From: Citromicrobium sp. JLT1363
GTDB taxonomy: Bacteria; Pseudomonadota; Alphaproteobacteria; Sphingomonadales; Sphingomonadaceae
Assembly (NCBI RefSeq): GCF_000186705.1
Contig: NZ_AEUE01000001.1
Location: 248,001 to 312,000, forward strand
DNA length: 64,000 nt
Direction of reading: 5' to 3'
The translations under genes were made by a program, and so were the position numbers. The notes under the pieces are model-generated. The model did not search any database, was not told the origin of the DNA, and saw nothing but the letters and a program-made list of their open reading frames with translations. Within the stretch, counting starts at the first letter, position 1; each line of letters starts with the position of its first letter. Shown one piece after another: positions 24,286 through 32,340 of this stretch.

Positions 24286-25911
24286 ATGACCATCCGCACA
24301 TTCTGGGCCGGTCTGGCCACAGCCGCCGCGCTGGGGCTGACCGCTTGCACGACACCCGGGGCGCAGGCGCCGCTGGCGCAGGCCGATGGCGCTCCGGTCC
24401 TCGACACCCGCTACGGCCCCGTGTCCGGGACACGCGAAGGCGAATCGAACTCGGTCAACGTCTTCCGCGGCGTGCGCTATGCCGCCTCGACCGAAGGCCG
24501 CCGGTTCCAGCTGGCAGCCGATCCCCAAAGCTGGACCGAAACGCGCCCCGCGACCGAATTCGGCAGCGAATGTCCGCAGCGGCCCATGGGTGAGGTGCCG
24601 GTCTTCGAATCCTGGGCCAACACGGTCGGCACCAGCGAGGATTGCCTGTTCCTCAACGTCTGGACGCGTGGCCTTGGCGACGGGAAGAAGCGCCCGATCA
24701 TGGTCTGGCTGCACGGCGGCGGCTATGTGACCGGCTCGGGATCGAGCAACGGGTATGACGGTTCGCGGCTGGCGGAACGCGGCGATGTGGTGGTCGTCAC
24801 GCTCAACCACCGACTCAACGCGCTCGGTTATTCCTACCTCGCCGACCTGACCGACGATCCGAAATATGCCGACAGCGGCAACCTGGGCAGTCTCGATATC
24901 GTCAAGGCGCTCGAATGGGTGCGCGACCATGCGGAAGAAATCGGCGGCGATCCCGACAACGTGACCATCTTCGGCGAATCCGGCGGCGCGGCTAAGGTCT
25001 CCACGCTAATGGCGATGGAGGATGCGCGCGGCCTGTTCGACCGCGCCATCGCGCAGTCGGGCTCCATGTCGCTCGCAGGCTTCACCCCACGTGTGGCCAC
25101 CCCGCTGGCGAAGAACCTGTTGGAAACCGCAGGCGTCTCCAGCGTGGAAGAGCTAGCCGCAATGCCGATCGACGATTTCGTCACCGCGATGATGAAATCG
25201 CGCACGAGGGGCGCCTTCTATCGCCCGGTCGTCGATGGCCGGTCGATCACGCGCCAGCCCTACACGCCCGACGCCAACCCGGTTTCCGCCGACATCCCTT
25301 TGCTGGTGGGGACCAACAACAACGAGATGCGGCTGCAGGGCGGGCTGGGGAGCCCGGAGAACTTTTCGCTGACATGGGATCAGCTGCCCGCGAAGCTGAA
25401 GGCGTTCACGGGCGATGCCGATGTGGCAGAAGTGATCGCGGGCATGCGCGCGGCGCATCCGGACTACGACGCCAGCGACGTGTTCTTCCAGGTGGCGACC
25501 TTTCGCAATTATCGCGGCACCGCGCTGCTGCAGGCCGAACGCAAGAGCGCGCAGAGTGCGCCGGTCTACATGTACCGGCTCGACTGGAAGACTCCTGTGG
25601 AGGGCGGTCGGCTGGAAACGCCGCACGCGCTCGATATCGCGTTCGTGTTCGACAATGTGGCCCGCTCGACCAGCTTTACCGGGCCCGAGACGGCGGAGAC
25701 GCAGCGCATGGCCGACCTGATGGCCGATGCCTGGATCGCCTTTGCGCGCAGCGGCAACCCGAACACGCCCGCGCTGCCGCAATGGCCGACCTATGATCCG
25801 CAGAGCCGCGCGACGATGATCTTCGATATCGATCCGCAGGTGGTGAACGATCCCGACGGGGCGGAGCGCGCACTGCTGCAACGCCTGCTGCCCGAGGGCC
25901 GCGGATTGTGA
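24286..25911 (+). CDS. Type-B carboxylesterase lipoprotein
   Basis: 541 residues. Lipoprotein signal with lipobox L-T-A-C (C21), so membrane-anchored at the periplasm. The family motifs are VFRGVRYA, SEDCLFLNVWT, oxyanion loop MVWLHGGGYVTGSGS, and nucleophile elbow GESGGAAK with S232. A histidine sits in ETPHALDIAFVFDN, and the WIAFARSGNPN C-terminal motif is present. GAGGGAAA precedes the ATG. It overlaps the following esterase by four bases (GTGA), so the two are co-translated. Substrate unknown; sequence most like the esterase at 37914. Confidence 0.92.
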   Translation: MTIRTFWAGLATAAALGLTACTTPGAQAPLAQADGAPVLDTRYGPVSGTREGESNSVNVFRGVRYAASTEGRRFQLAADPQSWTETRPATEFGSECPQRPMGEVPVFESWANTVGTSEDCLFLNVWTRGLGDGKKRPIMVWLHGGGYVTGSGSSNGYDGSRLAERGDVVVVTLNHRLNALGYSYLADLTDDPKYADSGNLGSLDIVKALEWVRDHAEEIGGDPDNVTIFGESGGAAKVSTLMAMEDARGLFDRAIAQSGSMSLAGFTPRVATPLAKNLLETAGVSSVEELAAMPIDDFVTAMMKSRTRGAFYRPVVDGRSITRQPYTPDANPVSADIPLLVGTNNNEMRLQGGLGSPENFSLTWDQLPAKLKAFTGDADVAEVIAGMRAAHPDYDASDVFFQVATFRNYRGTALLQAERKSAQSAPVYMYRLDWKTPVEGGRLETPHALDIAFVFDNVARSTSFTGPETAETQRMADLMADAWIAFARSGNPNTPALPQWPTYDPQSRATMIFDIDPQVVNDPDGAERALLQRLLPEGRGL

Positions 25912-27329
25912 GCCTGCGCAAGGGAGGGGGGCTCGCACTCGCCGGGGCGCTTGCGCTCTCCGCTTGCGCGAGCATGCCTGCGCCCGGCTCTTCGGGCCTC
26001 GTCGAAACCACCTCCGGGACCTTGCAGGGTTCGCCGGAAGGCAATGCGATCGTCTTCAGGGGCGTGCCCTACGCTCAGCCTCCGGTTGGCGAGCTGCGCT
26101 GGCGCGCGCCGGAGCCGACCCGTTGGGATGGTGTGAGGGCGGCGGACAGCTTCGGCCCCGCCTGTCTTCAGCCAGTGAACGAGGATGGCTCGCCCAATTT
26201 CGGCGGCTATGCCGGGCCGGTTTCCGAAGACTGCCTGACGCTCAACATCTGGGCTCCGCAAGGTGCGACCAATGCGCCGGTGATGGTCTGGCTGTTCGGC
26301 GGCGGCGGCGTTGTCGGCGCGGGCAGCCTGCCGACCTATCACGGCGATGCCTTTGCGCGCGACGGCGTGATGCTGGTGAGCATCAATTACCGGCTCGGCG
26401 GATTGGGCGGCTGGGCGCACCCCGCGCTCACTGCGGAGAAATCCGGCGGACCGAACGCCAACTATGCGCTGATGGACGCCATCGCGGCGCTACGCTGGGT
26501 GAAGGACAATGCGGCGCGGTTCGGCGGCGATCCCGACAACGTCACGCTGTTCGGCGAAAGTGCGGGGGCGACGATGACCGCCAATCTGGTGACGTCTCCG
26601 CTGGCGGAGGGTCTGTTCGAGAAGGCGATCTTCCAGTCGACCGGATCGCTCCCGACGCCGGGCACCCCGCTGGCGAAAGCCGAAGCGCGGGGCGAGGCTT
26701 CGGCCAGGGCGCTTGGCCTGCCGAACGCGACGGCGCAGCAGCTGCGCGCGCTGCCCGCGGAACGTTTCCTGTCCGACCGCGCTGCGGCTTTCGGCCTGCG
26801 CACCATCATCGATGGGGTCGTGAAGCCGGCCTCCATCATGGAGACCTTCGAGGCGGGGCAGGAGAATGATGTCCTGCTGATGCTCGGCACCAATTCGGAC
26901 GAAGGGCGGCTGGTCGGCACGCAGCGCGTCGCCGATCTGGCAGAAGATGGCGCGCCGGTGTTCCAGTATTTCTTCGACTACGTTCCCGAAGCCCTGCGAG
27001 AGCGCGATCCCAACGGTGCGCCCCATGCGGGCGAGCTGCCCTTCGTGTTCGATACGCTGGGCACCTATCAGCTGCTGCCGCAGGGCCCGACCGGTGAGGA
27101 CCAGCGCGTGGCATCGCTGGTGCATTCATGCTGGGTCGCTTTTGTAAAAGCTGACACCGGCGCCACGACCCTCGATTGCGGCGGCGATTTTACATGGCCC
27201 GCCCGCAGCGAGGCGAACGACCACGCGGTCGCATGGCTTGCGGCAGAACCGCGCATGGTGGCTGCCGAAACGCTACGCTCTCCGCCGAACGGGGCGGAGC
27301 CGGGGCGCACCTGGCGGGACGAAGACTAG
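25908..27329 (+). CDS. Type-B carboxylesterase lipoprotein with altered oxyanion loop
   Basis: 473 residues, shorter than its neighbours. Lipobox L-S-A-C with C20. Motifs: VFRGVPYAQPPVGELRWRAP, SEDCLTLNIWAP, nucleophile elbow GESAGAT (S218), and the GELPFVFDTLG region with no obvious catalytic His in the usual 'H..D..FVF' form. The oxyanion loop reads VMVWLFGGGGVVG: the first residue of the usual HGG(G) is Phe instead of His. The enzyme may be active with altered geometry or specialised. GTG start overlaps the previous esterase stop. Final gene of the DapA-like/esterase operon; a terminator hairpin follows at 27336. Confidence 0.88.
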   Translation: MSLRKGGGLALAGALALSACASMPAPGSSGLVETTSGTLQGSPEGNAIVFRGVPYAQPPVGELRWRAPEPTRWDGVRAADSFGPACLQPVNEDGSPNFGGYAGPVSEDCLTLNIWAPQGATNAPVMVWLFGGGGVVGAGSLPTYHGDAFARDGVMLVSINYRLGGLGGWAHPALTAEKSGGPNANYALMDAIAALRWVKDNAARFGGDPDNVTLFGESAGATMTANLVTSPLAEGLFEKAIFQSTGSLPTPGTPLAKAEARGEASARALGLPNATAQQLRALPAERFLSDRAAAFGLRTIIDGVVKPASIMETFEAGQENDVLLMLGTNSDEGRLVGTQRVADLAEDGAPVFQYFFDYVPEALRERDPNGAPHAGELPFVFDTLGTYQLLPQGPTGEDQRVASLVHSCWVAFVKADTGATTLDCGGDFTWPARSEANDHAVAWLAAEPRMVAAETLRSPPNGAEPGRTWRDED

Positions 27330-27335
27330 GGCGGG

Positions 27336-27362
27336 GCGCCGCTAGGCTGCGGCGCTTCTTTC
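27336..27362. terminator. Hairpin with T-rich tail after the esterase operon
   Basis: GCGCCGC (27336-27342) pairs with GCGGCGC (27349-27355), followed by TTCTTTC. It overlaps the stop of the convergent VOC gene. Confidence 0.6.
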
Positions 27363-27743
27363 GCCCATCTGCATGATTTCGATTTCGTGCCCTTCGGGCG
27401 TGTGCACGAAGGCGATCCGCGCCGGTCCGAATTGCACGGTCTCGCCATTCTGCTTCGCCCCCGCCACCAGCGCGCGGGCAAGATCGGCGTCGAGATCGCG
27501 CGAGATCATGCCCACCGGGCCGTAGCCATTTCCGGTCTCGATCGTGCGGCCGTCCTTCCAGTGGAACAGCACGATCGTCGTCGATCCCTTGCTGCCGGTC
27601 ATCATGTGTTCGCGGAAAGTCGGCGTGTCGACCGTATCGGCATGGGTCAGGCCGAAGCCTTTTTCGAAGAAGGTGGTGGCCGCGTCGATATCCGCGACGG
27701 TCAGTTTGACGAAGGTGAACAGGGCTGGGGTCGTCTCGTTCAT
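27342..27743 (-). CDS. VOC superfamily (glyoxalase/dioxygenase-like) protein
   Basis: 133 residues. The single-domain layout 'FTFVKLTVADIDAATTFFEKGFGL...' to 'ARIAFVHTPEGHEIEIMQ' is that of the vicinal-oxygen-chelate fold. The C-terminal HTPEGHEIEI carries the metal-ligand-type glutamate. Substrate class cannot be told; relatives include glyoxalase I, ring-cleavage dioxygenases and isomerases. No signal peptide. It lies 52 bases downstream of the TesB-like gene on the same strand and is probably in its operon. Confidence 0.85.
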   Translation of the reverse strand: MNETTPALFTFVKLTVADIDAATTFFEKGFGLTHADTVDTPTFREHMMTGSKGSTTIVLFHWKDGRTIETGNGYGPVGMISRDLDADLARALVAGAKQNGETVQFGPARIAFVHTPEGHEIEIMQMGERSAAA

Positions 27744-27795
27744 GCTATGTCCTTTCGGGCGGCCGGACGGCTCGCGCTGTGATGTATGCGGGCCG

Positions 27796-28680
27796 TCACG
27801 AAGCCTTGTCCTGCAACAGTCTGTCCCGCGCCTCGCCTCGGGGACGCATCAGGCTCTCCTGTGCGACGCTGGCGACCATCCGGCCCTGCAGATCGTAGAA
27901 GTGGCCGCGATTGAGGCCGCGGGCATGGCCCGCCCAGGGGCTCTCGGTAGCGTAGAGATGCCAGGCATCGAAATCGGGCGTTTCGTGAAACCAGATGGCG
28001 TGGTCCAGCGATGCGGCCTGCACCTGGCTGCTCCCCGGCCGGACGCCATGCGGAAGCAGGGCATTGCGCAGGAACATCATGTCGGATGCGTAGGCGAGCA
28101 GCGCGCGCTGCATCAGCGGGTCCGCACCCGACGGCTCGCGCATCCGCATCCAGACCGCGGTCTGCGGCTTGCTGGCCCCCGCGCCGAACAGCGAATCGGG
28201 TTCCAGCGGCACGATTTCTATCGGGCGCTTCTGCAGGCGATCGACAAGCGGGGCGTCGTTCGCCCGCGCACTTTTCGATCGCCAGTCTTCCAGCGCCGAT
28301 AGCGCCGCATCAATGTCCAGATCGAACGGGGATGGGGTCGCATGCTCGTGGCCTGCTTCCTCGATATGGAAGGATGCCGTCATCGAGAAGATCAGCGTGT
28401 CGCCCTGCATGCCGTCGATCCGGCGGACCGCGAAGCTGCGGCCTTCGGAAAGCGTCGTCACGGTGTAGCGCACCCGATCCGTACTGGCCCCGGCTTTCAG
28501 GAAATGCGCATGCAGCGAATTGGGCAGGCGGCCGCCGTCTTCCGCCGCGCAGCCTGCCATCAGCGCCTGCGCGATGGCCTGTCCGCCGAACAGGCGCGGG
28601 CCCATCGCCGGGCCGGCGGGGCCTTCGAAAACATGCTCCCCCATCGCTTCGACCGCGAGAATTTCCGGTAGCTGGACGAT
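27796..28680 (-). CDS. Acyl-CoA thioesterase II (TesB-like)
   Basis: About 294 residues of double hot-dog fold. The family features are EGPAGPAMGPRLFGGQAIAQALMAG, LPNSLHAHFLKAG, EGRSFAVRRIDGMQG, IFSMTASFH, ASLDHAIWFHE and WHLYATESPWAGHARGLNRGHFYDLQGRMVASVAQE, ending the second domain. It hydrolyses acyl-CoA esters in the cytoplasm. The start is uncertain. The best ribosome site (GGGGGAGAG) is placed for an ATC codon at 28680; in-frame normal codons are only a TTG at 28806, a GTG at 28797, or an internal ATG at 28644 that would remove about 12 family residues. Divergent from the amidohydrolase at 28847. Confidence 0.88.
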   Translation of the reverse strand: MVQLPEILAVEAMGEHVFEGPAGPAMGPRLFGGQAIAQALMAGCAAEDGGRLPNSLHAHFLKAGASTDRVRYTVTTLSEGRSFAVRRIDGMQGDTLIFSMTASFHIEEAGHEHATPSPFDLDIDAALSALEDWRSKSARANDAPLVDRLQKRPIEIVPLEPDSLFGAGASKPQTAVWMRMREPSGADPLMQRALLAYASDMMFLRNALLPHGVRPGSSQVQAASLDHAIWFHETPDFDAWHLYATESPWAGHARGLNRGHFYDLQGRMVASVAQESLMRPRGEARDRLLQDKAS

Positions 28681-28790
28681 GTTCTCTCTCCCCCGTTTCC
28701 ATACCCGATATTCAGCGTGAGCGAGCCTGACAAGCTCTCCGGTGTGGATTGCATCGCAATTTCCGCGAGAAAATGCGGATTTGTTTCGTA

Positions 28791-28819
28791 TTGACACCCT
28801 AACCAATAGCGTGAGATAA
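28791..28819 (+). promoter_or_regulatory. Sigma-70-type promoter for the amidohydrolase, containing motif copy 2
   Basis: TTGACA at 28791-28796, a 17-base spacer, and AGATAA at 28814-28819, about 28 bases before the amidohydrolase ATG. The -35 box and spacer contain TGACA-N4-AACCAAT (28792-28807), the motif shared with 22915 and 31665. A regulator bound there would block or guide RNA polymerase. Confidence 0.65.
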
Positions 28820-28846
28820 AGCAGGGCGATAATTCAGGAGATGCCG

Positions 28847-30025
28847 ATGACTTATACGAAGGGCCGGATCGTCAACGACGCCGATTCGCACACGATGGAA
28901 ACGCAGGACTGGCTCGCCCCCTATCTGGAGGGCGAGTACAAGGAGATGTATTCGCAGGTATATTCCAAGCGCGACGGCGGCGACCGGATCGTGAAGATGA
29001 TCGATGCCGCGAAGGCGCGTAAGAGCGATCCCGAAGCGCGCGCCAAGGCGCTGGAAAACCCCATCGAGGGGGCCAAGGGCTGGCTGGGCTACGGCGGGTT
29101 CGACAAGGACGAGCGGGTCGAGGCGCTCGACTGGCTGGGCTTCGAGCGGCAGCTGGTGTTCCCGACCTTCGGTCTGGGGGCGATCACCAAGGCGGAAAGC
29201 GATGACCAGCGCTATGCCGCCGCGACTGCGCTCAACAAGGCGCAGCAGGATTTCTGCGATGCTGACGGCCGCATGGACTGCGTGGCATTCACTCCGCTGG
29301 ACGATCCCGAGCGCGGCCTGGCCGAGGCGAAGCGCGCCGTCGAAGCGGGCGCGAAGGCGGTGATGTTCAGCGCGGGCCCGGCAGGCGACAAGAGCCCCGG
29401 CCACCCCGATCTCGATCCGTTCTGGCAGTATCTGGAGGACAACAAGATCCCCTTCATGCTGCATATCGGCCCGGGCACGAAGACGCAGCCCGCCAAGTTC
29501 AAGAACAACGGGCGCGAGCGCGCGGCGGACCTGCACGGTGGCGGCGAGAACCTGCGGTTCCCCGACTTCCTGTGCCTGTGGTTCGCCCCCCAGGAATTCC
29601 TCACCGCGATGGTCTATGATGGCGTGTTCCAGCGCTTTCCCGATCTGCGCGGCGGCGTGATCGAAAGCGGGGCGGGCTGGGTTCCCGAATTCCTGCGCAT
29701 GCTCGACCATGGCTGGTATTCGTTCAACAAGACCGACCAGTACCTGAAAGACATGGACAAGCTGCCGTCCGAATACATCAGGCGGGCGGTGCGCTTCACG
29801 CCGTTCCCGAACGAGGATGTGGGCCGCATGATCCGCGATTCCGCGCCGGAGCTGTACCTCTTCTCGAGCGATTATCCGCACCCCGAAGGGACCAAGGATC
29901 CCTACGGCAAGTTCGAGGCTTCGCTGGAAGGCTTCGACGAGGAGGTGAAGGACATGTTCTACCGCACCAACTACGATCACATGATGTACCGCAAAAGCGA
30001 AGCAATGGCCGAAGCGGCCGAGTAA
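28847..30025 (+). CDS. Amidohydrolase_2 family metal-dependent hydrolase/decarboxylase
   Basis: 392 residues from the second of two close ATGs; the first ATG (28841) directly abuts the AGGAG site, while 28847 has proper spacing. The N-terminal IVNDADSHTMET matches the D-x-H metal motif of the amidohydrolase_2 family. PFMLHIGPG supplies a histidine and YLFSSDYPHPEGT the C-terminal aspartate. The family includes decarboxylases and hydrolases of ring compounds. RIVKMIDAAKARKSDPEARAKALENP forms a long helical insert. Likely cytoplasmic. It carries its own promoter with the shared motif and is followed by a strong terminator, so it is a single-gene unit. Confidence 0.88.
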   Translation: MTYTKGRIVNDADSHTMETQDWLAPYLEGEYKEMYSQVYSKRDGGDRIVKMIDAAKARKSDPEARAKALENPIEGAKGWLGYGGFDKDERVEALDWLGFERQLVFPTFGLGAITKAESDDQRYAAATALNKAQQDFCDADGRMDCVAFTPLDDPERGLAEAKRAVEAGAKAVMFSAGPAGDKSPGHPDLDPFWQYLEDNKIPFMLHIGPGTKTQPAKFKNNGRERAADLHGGGENLRFPDFLCLWFAPQEFLTAMVYDGVFQRFPDLRGGVIESGAGWVPEFLRMLDHGWYSFNKTDQYLKDMDKLPSEYIRRAVRFTPFPNEDVGRMIRDSAPELYLFSSDYPHPEGTKDPYGKFEASLEGFDEEVKDMFYRTNYDHMMYRKSEAMAEAAE

Positions 30026-30044
30026 CGCTCCTCTCGAGCAGACT

Positions 30045-30080
30045 GGGGGAGGCATCCGTTGGGTGCCTCCCCCTTTTTTT
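30045..30080. terminator. Strong rho-independent terminator
   Basis: A perfect 13-pair stem, GGGGGAGGCATCC (30045-30057) with the complementary arm at 30061-30073, loop GTT, then seven T's. It ends the amidohydrolase transcript. Confidence 0.93.
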
Positions 30081-30089
30081 CCTCTAAGG

Positions 30090-31619
30090 TCAGGCGTTTT
30101 CGAAACGCATCAGCGCCACGATCGGATCGACACTGCCCGCATCGTCCAGATCGTCGCACAGCGCGATCAGGCGGTTCGCCGCCGCAACCCCGAGTACGGG
30201 CTCGATCAGTTCGTGCGCCTTTTCCTCCACCTCGGCCTTCGCCAGCGGGTGCGTGGGATAGCCCGGCACATAGGGCACGTAGCGTTCTTCCTGCGTGCCG
30301 TCCTTGCGGGTGAGCGTGACGCGCGCGCTTTCGGTGCGGTCCTCGCCTTCGCCCATTTCCTGCGCCTCGTCCCGCACCACGGTGACCTTGCGCGCGAAGT
30401 CGCGGGCAGCCGCGTCGTTCTCCTGCCGGTCGAGCGATTGCGCGTCGACGAAGTCGAGCCTTCCGTCGAGCATGATGATCGCGGCCAGATAGGGGATGTT
30501 GAGCGCGGGCATGTTCGCCCGTTCGAAAGTGGCCGCCTCGCCCGGCATGGCGACCACGATCTTCGCCACCTCTTGAGGCGACACGGTTCTACGCAGGTCC
30601 AGCAGGGCGCGCACGGCCGGCTGCGTCGGGCCACCCACCGGGTAGCGCTTCATCGCTGCCAGCGAGAGTTCGTACTCTTCGTTCAGTCCTTCGACGAGCG
30701 AGGCGTGGTTGGCCCCTTCGCCCTGGAAGGCGCGCCAGCGGAACCAGCCATTCTCATTGTCGAAGCTGGCCGGAACGCCGGTGAAGCCGATCTTCGCCAT
30801 GCGTGCCGCCTGCATTCCGTTGCGCGCGCCCATGCCACCGAAGACGAACGCCTTCTCCACGTGCCGCACGTCGAGCAGCCACTGCCACGATCCCGAGGCC
30901 TGCTGCGCGCAATAGGCCAGCATGTGATCGACCTCATCCGTCGTCAGGTCCATCAACGGCGCTGCCGCTGCCGCTGCTCCGAAAGTGGGAGCAATGCCGT
31001 GATTGGCGAGGCCGGCGAGGTAGAGATTGCGCGTGCCGATCGCCTTGGGGAGCCTGCCAGCGATTTCGTACCCTGCAACCACCGCGCCCACGAGGTCCGC
31101 CCCGCTGCGCTGGTTCAGGCGCGCAGTCTCGATGGCGGTGGGAACGATGGCAGGGCCGGGCTGGACATAGGCCGACGGGATGAAATCGTTGATCTCGGCT
31201 GCGTGCGCCGTCATCCCCGAGGCGAAGACCGCATCCACCGGCGAGGCTGTCTGCCGCGAACCCAGGATCGGGCTGGTGCCCTGCGGCGACATGGCCTGCG
31301 CATAGCGGCGGCCCAGCTGCGACGCCTCGAGCGAGTGGCACGCGACGATGGAGGCCAGCGTGTCGAGAATGTGGAGACGCGCGCGTTCCCTGATCTGCGC
31401 CGGTATGCCGTGGTCGCACGCGCCCGCAATATAGCCCGTCAATGCAGGCGTAATCTCGCGCCAGCCCGCTCCGTCTGCCGCAGATTCCGGACCCTGAGAA
31501 GCTTGTCTTGCAGCCAGCGCGGGGGCCGTGACCGCCAGCGCGCTCGCGACCGATCCCGCCTTGATAAGCCCGCGCCGTGTCATGCCTCCGCCAGAACTCC
31601 TGCCAATCCCATTGCTCAC
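30090..31619 (-). CDS. MmgE/PrpD family protein with twin-arginine signal
   Basis: 509 residues from a GTG with AAGGAG seven bases upstream; ATG 31583 is the alternative. The N-terminus has TRRGLIKAGSVASALAVTAPALA, a textbook Tat signal (R15-R16). The body is MmgE/PrpD-like: ALTGYIAG, RARLHILDTLASIVACHS, the AHAAEINDF stretch, VPTAIETA, GYEIAGRLPKAIG, a HGIAPTFGAAAAAA helix and the YPVGGPTQPAVRALLDLR segment. PrpD acts on 2-methylcitrate in the cytosol; an exported paralogue implies a different, periplasmic substrate. Divergent from a TetR gene, with the shared motif between them. Confidence 0.85.
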   Translation of the reverse strand: MSNGIGRSSGGGMTRRGLIKAGSVASALAVTAPALAARQASQGPESAADGAGWREITPALTGYIAGACDHGIPAQIRERARLHILDTLASIVACHSLEASQLGRRYAQAMSPQGTSPILGSRQTASPVDAVFASGMTAHAAEINDFIPSAYVQPGPAIVPTAIETARLNQRSGADLVGAVVAGYEIAGRLPKAIGTRNLYLAGLANHGIAPTFGAAAAAAPLMDLTTDEVDHMLAYCAQQASGSWQWLLDVRHVEKAFVFGGMGARNGMQAARMAKIGFTGVPASFDNENGWFRWRAFQGEGANHASLVEGLNEEYELSLAAMKRYPVGGPTQPAVRALLDLRRTVSPQEVAKIVVAMPGEAATFERANMPALNIPYLAAIIMLDGRLDFVDAQSLDRQENDAAARDFARKVTVVRDEAQEMGEGEDRTESARVTLTRKDGTQEERYVPYVPGYPTHPLAKAEVEEKAHELIEPVLGVAAANRLIALCDDLDDAGSVDPIVALMRFENA

Positions 31620-31664
31620 CCACACTCTCCTTCTTTTCGCGTGGAAAGGTGCCGGGCTGCCTCC

Positions 31665-31680
31665 TGACAGTCAAACCAAT
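31665..31680. promoter_or_regulatory. Shared motif TGACA-N4-AACCAAT, copy 3
   Basis: TGACA (31665-31669), four bases, AACCAAT (31674-31680) followed by AG as in copy 2. It lies in the divergent region between the MmgE/PrpD-like gene and the TetR gene at 31750. The TetR protein is a natural candidate for the binding protein. Confidence 0.6.
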
Positions 31681-31749
31681 AGTTATAAAAGGGTGCGGAC
31701 CCAGGCGTACCACCTTGCCAATGCACCGGGGTGGCTGCACAGCGGGAGG

Positions 31750-32340
31750 ATGGAAGCCGTGGCGGCAGAAGGAGATCGCGAGCAGGAAGTGCTCGCAGCA
31801 GCGGAAGCGCTGATCCGGGAAGGCCGGACGCTGAATCTCTCGCTCGGAGATATTGCCGAGAGGGTCGGTGTCAGCCGAAGCCTCCTCTACGTCTATTTCG
31901 ACGGCATCCCGGCGATGATCGATGCATTGTTCAACCGGCACCTGGACCGGATGGAACGGACCGTCCTTCCCGATCCGGCTGAGGGGTCATCAGACTTCCA
32001 CGACCGCGCGCTGGAGGCGTTCGATGCCTATCTCGATTACCTGATCGACAATGGCCCGATCCTGCAGCTGATCCTGCGAGAGCGGCATCAGGACAGCCCG
32101 CTCGGTCCGGCAAGCCGCCAGCGGTTTCGCAGCCTGCTCCGGCGCATCGCGCGCGAAACCTGCCAGGCACTGGACCTCGCGCCGCGCGAGGCATTCGTCC
32201 TGCTGGAACTGATTGCGGGCATCCCCGAATCGCTCGCGCCCCTCGTGCGTCTCGATCAGATCGACCGGGCAACTGCCCACGCAACCTGCCGCCGCCTTGT
32301 CGCGGCCGCGCTGAATGCGTTCAAGGTGAGGGCTGGCTAG
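31750..32340 (+). CDS. TetR/AcrR family transcriptional regulator
   Basis: 196 residues with N-terminal helix-turn-helix (QEVLAAAEALIREGRTLNLSLGDIAERVGVSRSLLYVYFDGIPAMIDALF) and a helical C-terminal sensor domain. GGGAGG directly abuts the ATG at 31750; the in-frame GTG at 31759 has better spacing and may be the true start. The gene is divergent from the MmgE/PrpD-like gene, and its last four bases overlap the stop of the convergent regulator at 32337. It is a candidate regulator of the TGACA-N4-AACCAAT set. Confidence 0.88.
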   Translation: MEAVAAEGDREQEVLAAAEALIREGRTLNLSLGDIAERVGVSRSLLYVYFDGIPAMIDALFNRHLDRMERTVLPDPAEGSSDFHDRALEAFDAYLDYLIDNGPILQLILRERHQDSPLGPASRQRFRSLLRRIARETCQALDLAPREAFVLLELIAGIPESLAPLVRLDQIDRATAHATCRRLVAAALNAFKVRAG

